NCBI GenBank assembly: GCA_963797565.1
Contig: CAWCPM010000011.1
Location: 124,001-188,000, forward strand
Direction of reading: 5' to 3'
Source: JAICYJ01 sp963797565
GTDB lineage: Bacteria; Actinomycetota; Thermoleophilia; Gaiellales; JAICJC01
DNA: 64,000 nt
Both the position numbers and the translations under genes were made by a program. The notes below the pieces were generated by a model that ran no database searches, was not told the origin of the DNA, and was given only the letters and a program-made list of their open reading frames with translations. Shown here piece by piece: positions 55,222-63,963 of the stretch; positions within the stretch are counted from its first letter, which is position 1; the number at the start of each line of letters is the position of its first letter.

Positions 55222-56151
55222 CTACCCTGCGGCCGCGATCGCGAGCATGCCCAACAGCTCGGCTCGGGTCACCTCCGGCCCGGGGGTGTCGGCCAGCTCC
55301 GGGCGCCTCAGCGCCGCGTCGACCACCGCCTCGCGGGCGGGCGTGTCGATGTCGATCCGGGCGTGGCCGCCCAGCTCGTCCACGCGCGCGACGAGATCGC
55401 CGGGGCTCACCGCGAGCGCCGTTGCCAGATCAGCCATCGCCTCGGGCGCCCGCTGCAGCATGACGGTGATGGTCGCCGGCAGCACCGCGGCGTTCGTCTG
55501 GGCGTGGCCGGTGCCGGCCACACGCACGGTGGTCTGGGAGAGCACGTGGTGAACGGCGTAGCCGGCGGAGTCAACGGCGTAGGCACAGAGCAACGCGCCG
55601 AGCGCACGGTCGCCACCGGCGATCAGCTGCGCGCCGCGCAGCGCGACGATCGTCGCGACCGGGTTGGCCCGAGGCCCGTAGAGCGCCTCGACGCCATGGG
55701 CGAGCGCGTTCAGCGCGCTGGCCCGCAACGCCGGCTCAGGTAGCGAGCACATCAGGGCGGGGTCGCCGATGACCAGCACCGGACGCACCGACGGCCCCCG
55801 CTCGCGGCCCTCGATCTTGCGGTGAAGCGACGTCATCTCGGCTCCCGACAGTGTGGTCGGCACCGCCCCCACCCGGGCGCCGGTGACCGAAGCGATGGCC
55901 TTGGCCACGTCGATCACCCGCCCTCCACCCCATGCCAACAGCCGGCCGCCGCCGGACTCGGGCAGCAGCCGCGCCGCCAGGTCCGGTACCTGTCCCTCCC
56001 CCACCAACAGTGCCGGCATGATGCCGGGGTCGGCGCGCGGCGTGGTCAGGAGGGTGGTATCAGAGTCCCAGCCCAGCCGCTGAACGGCACCGGCCGCGTC
56101 CTCGCCGTAGACGATCGTGCGATCGCCGTCGCGCCACGTGAACGCGCTCAT
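55222..56151 (-). CDS. Iron-containing alcohol dehydrogenase family protein (maleylacetate-reductase-like)
   Basis: A 309-aa NAD(P)-dependent, metal-dependent oxidoreductase. It has the nucleotide motif LAWGGGRVIDVAKAIASVTG, PTTLSGAEMTSLHRKIEGR and metal-binding His in NALAHGVEALYG and YAVHHVLSQ. It is shorter than classic group III dehydrogenases (about 380 aa) and closest in pattern to maleylacetate reductases. The ATG at 56151 overlaps the transporter stop (ATGA); the frame remains open upstream but there it only shadows the transporter. The substrate is unknown. Confidence 0.84.
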   Translation of the reverse strand: MSAFTWRDGDRTIVYGEDAAGAVQRLGWDSDTTLLTTPRADPGIMPALLVGEGQVPDLAARLLPESGGGRLLAWGGGRVIDVAKAIASVTGARVGAVPTTLSGAEMTSLHRKIEGRERGPSVRPVLVIGDPALMCSLPEPALRASALNALAHGVEALYGPRANPVATIVALRGAQLIAGGDRALGALLCAYAVDSAGYAVHHVLSQTTVRVAGTGHAQTNAAVLPATITVMLQRAPEAMADLATALAVSPGDLVARVDELGGHARIDIDTPAREAVVDAALRRPELADTPGPEVTRAELLGMLAIAAAG

Positions 56152-57023
56152 CGCTGCACCTGCGCGACCGCCACGCCACCGACCACCAGCATCGTGCCCA
56201 GCGCCAGCCAGGGCGTGACGCTCTCGCCCAGCGTGAGCGCGCCGATCACGACCGCCAGCGGCGGCACCCCGTAGAGGTAGGCGACCGCGCGGGAGGCATC
56301 GACCCGACGCAGCGCCATCGTCCAGCCGATGTAGGCGAACAGGGTGCACCCCAGCCCCAGGTAGAGCAGCAGCGCCCAGTCCTCGCGCGAGAGCCCGCGC
56401 AGGTGATCGCCCGACGACGGCTGCAGCAGGAACAGCAGCGGCACGGTGCCGGCCAGGGTGGCCGCGGAGCTGATGGAGGTGGTGCTGGCATGCGCGGACA
56501 ACGGTTTCACCAGGACGTTGTAGAGCGCGAACGAGAACGCCGCCACCAGCACCAGCAGCGGCCCGGCGGCGTTGTCCAGCGAGACGGCCTGCCCTGAGCC
56601 GAGCGTGACGACGACCACCACGCCGCAGAACGCCACCACCAGGCCGGCCAGCCGCCAGGGCGAGAACCGCTCCAGGCCCAGCAGCAGGGCCAGCGCAAGC
56701 GTCATGCCGGGGGCGGTGCCCACGATCACGGCCGCCGTGCCTGAGGTGGTGCGCAGCTCCCCCTCGTTCAGCGCCAGGTGGTAGACAGCCACCCAGCAGA
56801 GGCCGGCAACGATTACCCGCCCCCAGTCGCGACGGCTCAGGCCCGGCAGTCCACCGGACAGATACAGCGTGGCCGCGAAGGCCGGCGCCACCATCAGGAA
56901 GCGCGCGGCCGCGATCTCGGGCGCGGACAGGCCGGCGTCCAGCAGGTGCTTGATCGCCGCAAACGCTCCCGCCCACAACACCACCACGGTTGCCAGTACC
57001 AGGTGGGCCCGAGCGTGGCTCAG
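56148..57023 (-). CDS. EamA/DMT family transporter, probably with CTG start
   Basis: A membrane exporter or importer of the drug/metabolite transporter superfamily with ten helices and two EamA repeats (VVVLWAGAFAAIKHLLDAGL; SFALYNVLVKPLSAHASTTS). The first ATG/GTG-type start is GTG at 56987 (279 aa), which cuts into helix one. A CTG at 57023 gives a full N terminus (LSHARAHLVLATVV..), follows GGGAGAGG and overlaps the upstream stop as CTGA, like the ATGA/GTGA overlaps common here. I therefore extend the gene to 57023. The substrate is unknown. Confidence 0.75.
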   Translation of the reverse strand: MSHARAHLVLATVVVLWAGAFAAIKHLLDAGLSAPEIAAARFLMVAPAFAATLYLSGGLPGLSRRDWGRVIVAGLCWVAVYHLALNEGELRTTSGTAAVIVGTAPGMTLALALLLGLERFSPWRLAGLVVAFCGVVVVVTLGSGQAVSLDNAAGPLLVLVAAFSFALYNVLVKPLSAHASTTSISSAATLAGTVPLLFLLQPSSGDHLRGLSREDWALLLYLGLGCTLFAYIGWTMALRRVDASRAVAYLYGVPPLAVVIGALTLGESVTPWLALGTMLVVGGVAVAQVQR

Positions 57024-57676
57024 ATCACCTCTCCCAGCCAGGCGGCGAGGATCGGGATCACCGCCGGATCCACCGTGTGCGGCACCGCCGACTCGTGGTA
57101 CATGACCTCGGCGCCGGCGGCCACCATGCGATCGCGCGCCCGCCTCCCCCAGTCGACGCTGATCACGGAGTCGAGCGTGCCGTGGGCGATCGCCACCGGG
57201 TAGTCGGTGAGGCCGTCAAGGTCGAGCTGGAAGCCGTCAACGGTGGGCATGAACCCGGACAGGCCGATGATGCCGGCGGGCCGCTGCCGGCCCGCGGCCA
57301 GACCCAGCGCCCAGGACATCACGCAGCCCTGCGAGAACCCGCCCAGCACGGTGCGCTCGAGCGGCACGCCGGTGGTCTCGGGCAACCCGTCCAGCCACTC
57401 ACCTGCCAGCTGCATCGTTGCCAGGAACGTGGCCGGGTCCGGATAGCCGATCTCGCGGAGGGCGTACCAGTGGCGGCCGCCCGGCGGAAGCGCCAGCGGC
57501 GCGCGGGGGGTGATGCCGACCAACCGCCGCACCGGGTCGACCAGGTCGAACAGATCCACAAGATCGTGCTCGCTCGATCCGCGACCGTGCAGGAGCACCA
57601 GCGCCCCTTGCGGCGGCCCGTCGGCCGGGCGGGTCAGTGCCGTGATCGGATCCACGATCTGGCAGAGTAGCGCCAT
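57020..57676 (-). CDS. Carboxylesterase / phospholipase-type alpha/beta hydrolase
   Basis: A hydrolase (218 aa) of the YpfH/PhoLip-carboxylesterase group. The opening LVLLHGRGSSEHDLVDLFDL, the nucleophile Ser in LGGFSQGCVMSWALG, the Asp in IAHGTLDSVISV and the His in SAVPHTVDP are all present. The ATG at 57676 shares its CATG with the start of the divergent thioesterase gene, so either start may lie slightly further in; GTG at 57652 is possible here. Confidence 0.85.
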   Translation of the reverse strand: MALLCQIVDPITALTRPADGPPQGALVLLHGRGSSEHDLVDLFDLVDPVRRLVGITPRAPLALPPGGRHWYALREIGYPDPATFLATMQLAGEWLDGLPETTGVPLERTVLGGFSQGCVMSWALGLAAGRQRPAGIIGLSGFMPTVDGFQLDLDGLTDYPVAIAHGTLDSVISVDWGRRARDRMVAAGAEVMYHESAVPHTVDPAVIPILAAWLGEVI

Positions 57677-58091
57677 GGGGTACGCCAAACGCGTGGAGAT
57701 CAGGTGGCGGGATCTGGACGGCTTCGGCCACGTCAACAACGCCGTCTTCCTGACCTACCTGGAGGAGGCGCGGGACGAGTTCTACACCGGCCTGCTCAGC
57801 CACGACACCGTCAACCAGATGGTGCTGCGCCACACGTCGGTGGACTTCCGGCGCAGCCTCGTGCAGAGCGACGACCTGGTGGACGTCGCGCTGGTAGTGA
57901 TCCGGGTGGGGTCGTCGAGCGTGGTCACCCGCGAGACGATCACGTCGAGCGCGACCGGCGAGGTGGCGGCGGTGGCGGAGTCGGTGATGGTGCATTGCGA
58001 CCAGGCCCGGGAGCGGTCACAGCCGTTCCCGGACGAGGCGCGGCGGCTGCTGGAGGCAGCGCTCGAGCCGAAAGCGAAGGAGGGTGACTGA
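57675..58091 (+). CDS. Acyl-CoA thioesterase, 4-hydroxybenzoyl-CoA thioesterase type
   Basis: A hotdog-fold thioesterase (138 aa). The signature RWRDLDGFGHVNNAVFLTYL has the catalytic Asp and HVNN motif of the 4HBT family, followed by EEARDEFYTGL. It cleaves an acyl- or aryl-CoA of unknown identity. The start shares its ATG region with the divergent esterase; GTG at 57693 is an alternative. The stop overlaps the cupin start (TGATG). Confidence 0.9.
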   Translation: MGYAKRVEIRWRDLDGFGHVNNAVFLTYLEEARDEFYTGLLSHDTVNQMVLRHTSVDFRRSLVQSDDLVDVALVVIRVGSSSVVTRETITSSATGEVAAVAESVMVHCDQARERSQPFPDEARRLLEAALEPKAKEGD

Positions 58092-59011
58092 TGACGCACG
58101 TTGTCCACTGGGACGATTGTGAGGGCCGCGATCGCCACGCCGGCGACATCCACGCCACCTGGTTTGACCTCGGGAAGCTCGGCCGCAGCGACCGGGTGGG
58201 CCTGAACCGGATCACGATCCAGCCGGGTCGCCGCTCGACGCCGGCTCACATCCACGGCGCCGAGGAGGAGATCTTCCACGTGCTGTCCGGGACGGGGCTG
58301 CTGTGGCAGGACGGCGGGGTGTGCGAGGTCGGCCCCGGCGACACCGTCGCCCACCCGGCAAACGCGCAGACGCACACGCTGCGCGCCGGCGACCAGGCGC
58401 TGGACGTGCTGGCCTTCGGCACCCGGGTGCCGCTCGAGCTCTGCTACCTGCCGCGTGCCGGCCACGCGTGGGCGGGGCCGACGGTGGTCGAGGCGCCCGG
58501 CATGCGCAACCTGTTCAAGCTGGACGACGTCGCCGGTGAGTTTCCGTTTCCCGAGCCTGGGGAGCGCCACCCCAACGTGGTGGCGCTGGACGATGTGGAG
58601 CCGATGCCGGCGGGGCCGAAGGTGCGGGTGCGACGCGACCTGGGCGCGGCCACCGGCACGGCCCGCACCGGCCTCAAGCACATCACCTCGGAGCCGGGCC
58701 GGCTGGTCTGCGCGCCGCACTGCCACTCGGCCGAGGAGGAGATCTTCGTCGTGCTCGAAGGAGGCGGGACGTGCGAGCTGGGCGACGAGTCGTTCCCCGT
58801 ACGCCGTGGCAGCGTGATCACGAGGCCGGCGGGGACAGGCATTGCGCACGCGATCCGAGCCGGTGACGCCGGGATCGCGCTGCTGGCCTACGGCACCCGC
58901 GAGCCGAACGACATCTGCTACTACCCGCGGTCGGGCAAGGTCTACCTGTGCGGCGTCGGCGTGATCGGGCGGATCGAACCCGTCGACTACTGGGAGGGCG
59001 AAGAGCTGTGA
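58091..59011 (+). CDS. Bicupin protein
   Basis: A 306-aa protein with two cupin domains. The first has PAHIHGAEEEIFHVLSGTG with GDTVAHPANAQTHTL, the second PHCHSAEEEIFVVLEGGG with GSVITRPAGTGIAHAI. Both keep the His-x-His...Glu...His metal site. It may be a dioxygenase or isomerase, but the reaction is unknown. It follows the thioesterase with a 1-nt overlap. Confidence 0.85.
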   Translation: MTHVVHWDDCEGRDRHAGDIHATWFDLGKLGRSDRVGLNRITIQPGRRSTPAHIHGAEEEIFHVLSGTGLLWQDGGVCEVGPGDTVAHPANAQTHTLRAGDQALDVLAFGTRVPLELCYLPRAGHAWAGPTVVEAPGMRNLFKLDDVAGEFPFPEPGERHPNVVALDDVEPMPAGPKVRVRRDLGAATGTARTGLKHITSEPGRLVCAPHCHSAEEEIFVVLEGGGTCELGDESFPVRRGSVITRPAGTGIAHAIRAGDAGIALLAYGTREPNDICYYPRSGKVYLCGVGVIGRIEPVDYWEGEEL

Positions 59012-59039
59012 GCGCGGAGGGTCGGCCGGCGACCTCGTC

Positions 59040-59604
59040 ATGAACCTCGACGACGTGATTCCGGAGCCTGAGCATCGGACGCGTCACTCCCACGCTGTCG
59101 GCGCCCCGCCCGAGGTGGTCTGGGATGCGCTGCACGGAGTCACGATGTCGGCGCTGCCGTTGGGGCGGACGCTCGAGGCGGTTCGCCTGCTGCCCGCCCG
59201 GCTCGCCGGCAGGAGGCACCAGCCGTTGGCCGGACGGTCGTTTCTCGACGTGACGCCGATCCCGGTGCTGTTCTCGGAGCGACCAAGTGTCGTGATCTCG
59301 GCGGGCCTCAGCCAGGCCTGGCGCCTGCTGGGAGGGCGGACCCCGCCGGAGCTGGACGCGGCGGCTCTGCGATCATGGTCGCAGCCCGGGTGGATCAAGG
59401 TGGGCGATGGAGTTTCGGCTCGAACCCACGCGGCGGGGGACGATCCTGAGCACCGAGACCCGGGTCGTCGCGACGGACGCGCGAACGCGCCGGGCGTTCG
59501 CGGCGTACTGGTTCCTGATCCGCCCCGGCAGCGGCGCGATTCGCCGCGAGCTGCTGCGCGTCGTCGCCCGCCGTTCGGAGTCGAGGCTCGGGCCGCCCGC
59601 CTAG
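59040..59604 (+). CDS. Hypothetical protein, SRPBCC/DUF2867-like, frame broken
   Basis: An N-terminal segment (TRHSHAVGAPPEVVWDALHG, TMSALPLGRTLEAVRLLPAR) and a C-terminal segment (MEFRLEPTRRGTILSTETRV, FAAYWFLIRPGSGAIRRELL) are in different frames but read as one START/SRPBCC-like lipid- or ligand-binding fold. The end ..RPGSGAIRRELLRVVARR is typical of that group. Dropping one G of 59402-59404 gives 187 aa and the smooth join GWIKVAMEFRLEP. The first frame runs on into the next gene, which makes a false fusion. Confidence 0.72.
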
Positions 59605-59607
59605 ACT
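59602..59607 (+). promoter_or_regulatory. -10 box of the 124-aa hypothetical gene
   Basis: TAGACT, which includes the stop codon of the preceding gene, ends 8 nt before the ATG at 59616. No ribosome binding site is present. Confidence 0.4.
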
Positions 59608-59615
59608 CGGGAATC

Positions 59616-59990
59616 ATGCGTCTCGAAGTCCGATTCCAGGCAGTTCCGGTCGAGGGGCTGAGGGCATTCCTTGAGCCACTCGGGTACCGCTTCGACTGGG
59701 GGCCGGAGCTGGACGGAATCGGCTTTCACTGGTGTAAGCGGCCCCTGTCCGGAACCGGGGTGCGCGCCACCTACTTCCCCGATGACGGGGACGGCCTGCT
59801 GGTGATCGAGACCGACGGCCAGGCGTCGGTGGCGGACGCCACGATGCAGGACGTGACGGCGCGCTTGCTGGCGGAGCGCTTCGAGGGCGTGTCCGTCTGG
59901 TGCGCCACAACCGAGCGGAGCGAGTACGCCGGCGGCCAGACCGCCGAACCGCCAGCGCCCGGAGTCGATCCCCCCGCCTGGTACTCGTAG
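59616..59990 (+). CDS. Hypothetical protein, 124 aa
   Basis: A soluble small protein of unknown function, rich in Trp, Tyr and Asp (FDWGPELDGIGFHWCKRPLS, YFPDDGDGLLVIETDGQASV), with a beta-strand pattern and a Pro-rich tail. It is in the same frame as the first part of the preceding broken gene and is joined to it only by that accident. No family was recognised. Confidence 0.6.
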   Translation: MRLEVRFQAVPVEGLRAFLEPLGYRFDWGPELDGIGFHWCKRPLSGTGVRATYFPDDGDGLLVIETDGQASVADATMQDVTARLLAERFEGVSVWCATTERSEYAGGQTAEPPAPGVDPPAWYS

Positions 59991-60023
59991 GTCGCGGCTG
60001 ACGATAGAAGCACGGAGGACTCC

Positions 60024-60689
60024 ATGAAACTTCTTCTCACTTCCGCGGGCATCAAGAACCCGAGCATCCACGACACGCTGGTCGACCTGCTGGGCAAACC
60101 GATCGCCGAGTCCAACGCCCTCTGCATTCCCACCGCGTCGTACGGGCACCCCATGGCCGGTCCCGGCGGGGCATGGCGGTTCATCACCGGACGAGCCGCC
60201 ACACCCATGTGCGAGCTGGGTTGGAAGTCGTTGGGAGTGCTGGAGCTGACCGCGCTGCCCAGCCTCGGTAAAGAACAGTGGGTGCCCTGGGTCACGGAAA
60301 CCGACGCCCTGCTGGCGGCAGGCGGCGATGCCCTGTATCTCGCCCACTGGATGCGGCAATCCGGACTGGCCGACCTCTTGCCGTCGCTGCGCGCGGTCTG
60401 GGTGGGGGTGAGCGGCGGGAGCATGGTGATGGCGCCCAACGTCGGGGAGGAGCCCATCATCTGGAAACCGCCGGGCGGTGGCGACAGAGCGCTGGGACTG
60501 GTTGATTTCTCGATATTTCCGCACGTGGATCACGAGGACCTGCCGGACAATTCCATGGCCAACGCAGAAGAATGGGCCGCCAAGCTGCCGGTGCCGGGGT
60601 ACGCGATCGACGACCAGACCGCGATCAAAGTGACCAACGGCACCGTCGAGGTCGTCTCCGAGGGGCACTGGAAGCTGTTCACCCCCTGA
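60024..60689 (+). CDS. Peptidase E-like S51 family serine peptidase
   Basis: A 221-aa cytoplasmic protein of the S51 (aspartyl dipeptidase/cyanophycinase) fold. It opens with KLLLTSAGIKNPSIHDTLVD. The nucleophile Ser lies in WVGVSGGSMVMAP, preceded by AAGGDALYLAHWM, and a His is in FSIFPHVDHEDLPDN. It may cleave Asp-X dipeptides. GGAGGACTCC precedes the ATG. Codon use is slightly richer in A/T than the neighbours. Confidence 0.85.
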   Translation: MKLLLTSAGIKNPSIHDTLVDLLGKPIAESNALCIPTASYGHPMAGPGGAWRFITGRAATPMCELGWKSLGVLELTALPSLGKEQWVPWVTETDALLAAGGDALYLAHWMRQSGLADLLPSLRAVWVGVSGGSMVMAPNVGEEPIIWKPPGGGDRALGLVDFSIFPHVDHEDLPDNSMANAEEWAAKLPVPGYAIDDQTAIKVTNGTVEVVSEGHWKLFTP

Positions 60690-60705
60690 CACCAGGGGGC
60701 TCGGC

Positions 60706-61281
60706 TCAGATCGGCGCGACGGCCCTCGCCACGACCCAGCGGTGCTTGCCGATCTTGCGATCACGGATGAAGCCGAGCTTCTCGTAGGTCGACAGAGCAC
60801 CGTTGAAGAGGAACCCGGCGGGAACCGATCCGGCGTCCTCGGGGTATCCCTCGACCGTGCCCCCGCCCAGGCCGGCGATCAGATCGACGGCACCGGCCAG
60901 CGCCGCGGTGGCCACGCCCTTGCGGCGGTGTCCCTTACCGACATAGCAGCAGGCTATCCGCCAGTCCGGCGAGGTCGTGCGGCCCTTCTCGTACGCCGCG
61001 CGGCTCTTGATCCGGGGCACCTCATCCGGCGCCCCGAACTGGCACCAGCCCACGCAGTCGTCCCCGTCGAACACCAGCGCCGCGTGCGCCGTGCCCGCCC
61101 GCACGCGTTCGAGCTTGCGCTCGCAGTTCTGGGCCGCCGTGGTGTCCTTTCCGACACCCTCGGGGTGGAAGCCCATGCACCAGCACCCACCGAAGACTCC
61201 GTTGTTGCGCTCCACCAGCGCGGCGAACGCGGGCCACGTCGACTGATCGAGAGCCTTGACGGTGTAGTTCGGTTCGGCCAC
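60706..61281 (-). CDS. GNAT family N-acetyltransferase
   Basis: A 191-aa acetyl-CoA-dependent acyltransferase. The CoA-binding motif A is IACCYVGKGHRRKGVATAAL (Q/RxxGxG/A-like), followed by a helix and EKLGFIRDRKIGKHRWVV. Several Cys (GGCWCMGF, ACCYV) are notable. The Trp/Phe-rich N-terminal half resembles YjcK-like small-molecule acetylators. It is convergent with the S51 peptidase gene. The substrate is unknown. Confidence 0.87.
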   Translation of the reverse strand: MAEPNYTVKALDQSTWPAFAALVERNNGVFGGCWCMGFHPEGVGKDTTAAQNCERKLERVRAGTAHAALVFDGDDCVGWCQFGAPDEVPRIKSRAAYEKGRTTSPDWRIACCYVGKGHRRKGVATAALAGAVDLIAGLGGGTVEGYPEDAGSVPAGFLFNGALSTYEKLGFIRDRKIGKHRWVVARAVAPI

Positions 61282-61295
61282 GAGGTTGAGACGAC

Positions 61296-61943
61296 CTAGA
61301 AGAGCGCGCTCGCCAGCTCCCGCCGGTACCGCAGCGCCAGCGGATGGTCCTGGCCCAGGTCCGCGAACACCCCCACCATCACCTTGCGCAGCGCGTCGCG
61401 GGACTCGCCGCTGGAGCCGCGCACACCGTCCAGCAAGAGCTGCAGCCCCCGCTCGGGATCTCCCGCCGCGATCGCTGCCAGCGCCGGGCCGGCCGTGTCG
61501 TCGTCGGCCAGCTCCAGCCGTGCCAGCGCGGCCAGCGCCCCGGCGTGGCCGGGCTCCAGCTCCAGCGCGCGGCGCAATGAGTCCTCGTCGCCCAGCTCGA
61601 CCAGCCGGTCGGCCTCGCTCGGCAGCAGCCCGCGCAGGAACAGGTCGGCCGTCTGCCGCGGCACCGCGCCGGTGAACTGATCGACCATGCGGCCGTCACG
61701 GAACGCCTTCACGGCCGGGATGCTCTGCACGCGGTACTCGGCGGCCAGGCGCGGGTTCGCGTCGACGTCGACCTTGACCATCTCGACCTTCCCGTCCAGC
61801 GCCGCCACGGCGTCCTCCAGAACCGGCGTCAGCTGGCGGCAGGGACCGCACCACTCGGCCCAGAAGTCGACGATCACCGGCACCTCGTGGGAGCGGTCGA
61901 TCACGTCGAGCGCGAAGCTGTGATCGGTCGCGTCCGCGCTCAA
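61296..61943 (-). CDS. Thioredoxin-TPR protein, CnoX/YbbN-like
   Basis: A 215-aa protein with an N-terminal thioredoxin domain (VIVDFWAEWCGPCRQLTPVL, WCGPC active site) and a C-terminal tetratricopeptide-like helical region (about residues 110-215, ALELEPGHAGALAALARLEL). The family acts as a redox-linked holdase that protects proteins from oxidation. The start overlaps the PAC2 gene stop by 4 nt (ATGA), so the two form an operon. Confidence 0.92.
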   Translation of the reverse strand: MSADATDHSFALDVIDRSHEVPVIVDFWAEWCGPCRQLTPVLEDAVAALDGKVEMVKVDVDANPRLAAEYRVQSIPAVKAFRDGRMVDQFTGAVPRQTADLFLRGLLPSEADRLVELGDEDSLRRALELEPGHAGALAALARLELADDDTAGPALAAIAAGDPERGLQLLLDGVRGSSGESRDALRKVMVGVFADLGQDHPLALRYRRELASALF

Positions 61944-62785
61944 CGCTCGGGGCCCTCCTCGCCCTGCTCGCGCAGGTACTCCTCGAAGTCGCGTGCCAGG
62001 TCCTCACCGGTGGCTGGATCGTCGGCGTCGGCGGCGGACTCCAGCTGTTCGACGTAGGCGCCCAGCTCGGGGTCGTCGGCCACGGCAGCGGCCACCCGCA
62101 CCGCGTACTCGCTCGCGGCCCGCTCCAGGTCACCGCTCGGCCCGGGGGTGCCGGTCAGGTCGGACAGCCGCTCCAGCAGCGCCACCGCGGCACGCGGGTT
62201 GGGCGAGGCCGAGATGTAGTGGGGCGTGGCCGCCCACAGGCTGGCGGAGCGGAGATCGGCCCGGCCGCAGGCGTCATGCAGCACGCCCACGATCCCGGTC
62301 GGGCCCTCGTAGTTCGACCTGGTCAGCTGCAGCCGGGCGATCAGCTCCTCGTCAGACGCGGTGGACGACACCGGCACGGGGCGCGTGTGAGGCGTGTCGG
62401 CCAGGAGCGCACCCAGCGTCACCACCAGTCCCACCCCCATGTCGCCTGCCAGCCCGCAGATGGCGTCGGTGTAGGCCCGCCAGCGCATGTTCGGCTCGGG
62501 GCCGACCACGATCACGATGTCGTGCTGCTCAGAGGCCATGATCTCGGTCTCGGGCCACTCCACGTCGCGCACCTGGCCGTCGGTGAGCGTCACTGTGGGC
62601 CGCGTCTGCTGGTAGTCGACGAACGGATCGGGATCGATCGTCGCGAACCGCTCGGCGCCGGTGGCAACACGCAGGTAGCCGGCAGCCAGGCTGGCGGCCC
62701 CGCCGGCGTCATTCCAGCCGCGGAATGCCGCCACCATGGTCGGCCGGTTCAGCTTCGGCGTCGACTCAATGGTGATGTGCTCCAC
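61940..62785 (-). CDS. PAC2 family protein
   Basis: A 281-aa protein of the PAC2/proteasome-assembly-chaperone fold common in actinobacteria, with PTMVAAFRGWNDAGGAASLA, VVLGPEP-type VIVVGPEPNMRWRAYTDAIC and VVTLGALLADTPHTRPVPVS. The molecular role is unknown; in actinobacteria it may relate to proteasome assembly. The frame stays open to a GTG at 62815. I prefer GTG 62785 (VEHITIES) because it matches the usual N terminus and leaves room for the divergent promoter. Confidence 0.88.
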   Translation of the reverse strand: MEHITIESTPKLNRPTMVAAFRGWNDAGGAASLAAGYLRVATGAERFATIDPDPFVDYQQTRPTVTLTDGQVRDVEWPETEIMASEQHDIVIVVGPEPNMRWRAYTDAICGLAGDMGVGLVVTLGALLADTPHTRPVPVSSTASDEELIARLQLTRSNYEGPTGIVGVLHDACGRADLRSASLWAATPHYISASPNPRAAVALLERLSDLTGTPGPSGDLERAASEYAVRVAAAVADDPELGAYVEQLESAADADDPATGEDLARDFEEYLREQGEEGPER

Positions 62786-62829
62786 GTTAGGAGTGTCGCA
62801 CAACCGTTCCTGCACCGATACTTCCAGGC

Positions 62830-63963
62830 GTGACCGGTGCAGATCTGATCGTGATCGTGTGGTTGACGCTGTCGGCGCTGGTCGGCCTGCGCCGCGGGTT
62901 CGCCGCCCAGGTGCTGGCGCTGGCCGGCTTCGCGGCCGGTGCCTGGGTGGGATCGCGGCTGGCGCCGTACGCGCTGTCCGACAGCGCGCGCGCCGAGTGG
63001 GAGCCGGTGGCCGCGCTGCTCGGCGCGGTGATCGGCGGCGCGCTGGCGCAGGCCGCTACCAACCCGCTGGCGAACGCCGTTCGCCGCAGGGTGCTGATCG
63101 GTCCGCTGGCAACCATCGACGGCGCCGGCGGCCTGGTGGCAGGGGCTGTGCTGGGGCTTGCGGTCGCCTGGTTGGTGGCGGTGACCGCGATCAACCAGCC
63201 CAGCCTGGGGCTGCGCCATGAGGTGCAGTCCTCGACGATCCTGCCACGGCTGGTGCGCTGGGTGCCCGCCCAGTCGCTGATCGACGCCATCGCGCGATTC
63301 GATCGCCTGCCGGTGCTGGGCGTGGGCGGCGTCGCCAGCCTGCCTCCGCCCGACCGGTCGGTGCCGATTTCGCCGGCGGTGCGGCGGGCGGAGCGAAGCG
63401 TGGTCATGATCGAGGGATCGTCCTGCGGCCTGACGCTGCAGGGCACTGGGTGGGTGGCGCAGCCAGGCCTGGTCGTGACCAACGCGCACGTGATCTCGGG
63501 CGAGCACGAGACCCAGGTGATCACGGACACCGGTGCGCTGAATGCCGTGCCTGTCTTCGTCGACCCGTCCAAGGACATCGCGCTGCTGCGGGTGAACGGC
63601 CTCACCGATCACCCGCTGGCGACGCGGAACGGCACGCCCGGAAACACCGGGGTGGCGCTGATCGGCTACCCGGGCGGCGGGCCGCTGACGGCGGCTCCGG
63701 GACGCGTCGGCCACTCCCAGTTCATCGTCACCCAGGATGCCTACGGCCAGGGCATGACGCAGCGCACGGTGGTGCCGATCCGGGGCAGGGTGCTGCACGG
63801 CGACAGCGGCGGCCCCGTGGTCGACCGCTCCGGTCATGTCGTGGCGATGATGTTCGCGGCCACCGAGGCCGGTGGCGGTGGCTTCGGCGTCTCGATGGAC
63901 GACATCCGAAACGCGCTGGCGTCGCCGGAACAGCGGGCCGGCACCGGGCCGTGCGTGGGCTGA
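62830..63963 (+). CDS. MarP-like membrane serine protease (CvpA domain plus trypsin-like domain)
   Basis: A 377-aa protein with four N-terminal membrane helices of the colicin V production (CvpA) type (VIVWLTLSALVGLRRGFAAQ, VAALLGAVIGGALAQ, GGLVAGAVLGLAVAWLV) and a periplasmic chymotrypsin-like protease domain. The catalytic triad is His220 (VVTNAHVI), Asp249 (SKDIALLRV) and Ser326 (GDSGGPVV). In Mycobacterium the family member MarP protects against acid and oxidative stress. The GTG start lies 7 nt after GATACT, so it is probably leaderless. It is divergent from the PAC2/CnoX pair. Confidence 0.92.
   Translation: MTGADLIVIVWLTLSALVGLRRGFAAQVLALAGFAAGAWVGSRLAPYALSDSARAEWEPVAALLGAVIGGALAQAATNPLANAVRRRVLIGPLATIDGAGGLVAGAVLGLAVAWLVAVTAINQPSLGLRHEVQSSTILPRLVRWVPAQSLIDAIARFDRLPVLGVGGVASLPPPDRSVPISPAVRRAERSVVMIEGSSCGLTLQGTGWVAQPGLVVTNAHVISGEHETQVITDTGALNAVPVFVDPSKDIALLRVNGLTDHPLATRNGTPGNTGVALIGYPGGGPLTAAPGRVGHSQFIVTQDAYGQGMTQRTVVPIRGRVLHGDSGGPVVDRSGHVVAMMFAATEAGGGGFGVSMDDIRNALASPEQRAGTGPCVG

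Noticed and set aside
59040..59990. A single 316-codon plus-strand gene
   Set aside because: It is a false fusion. The first 120 codons belong to a broken SRPBCC-like gene that continues in the next frame, and the last 124 codons are a separate gene with its own ATG and -10 box.
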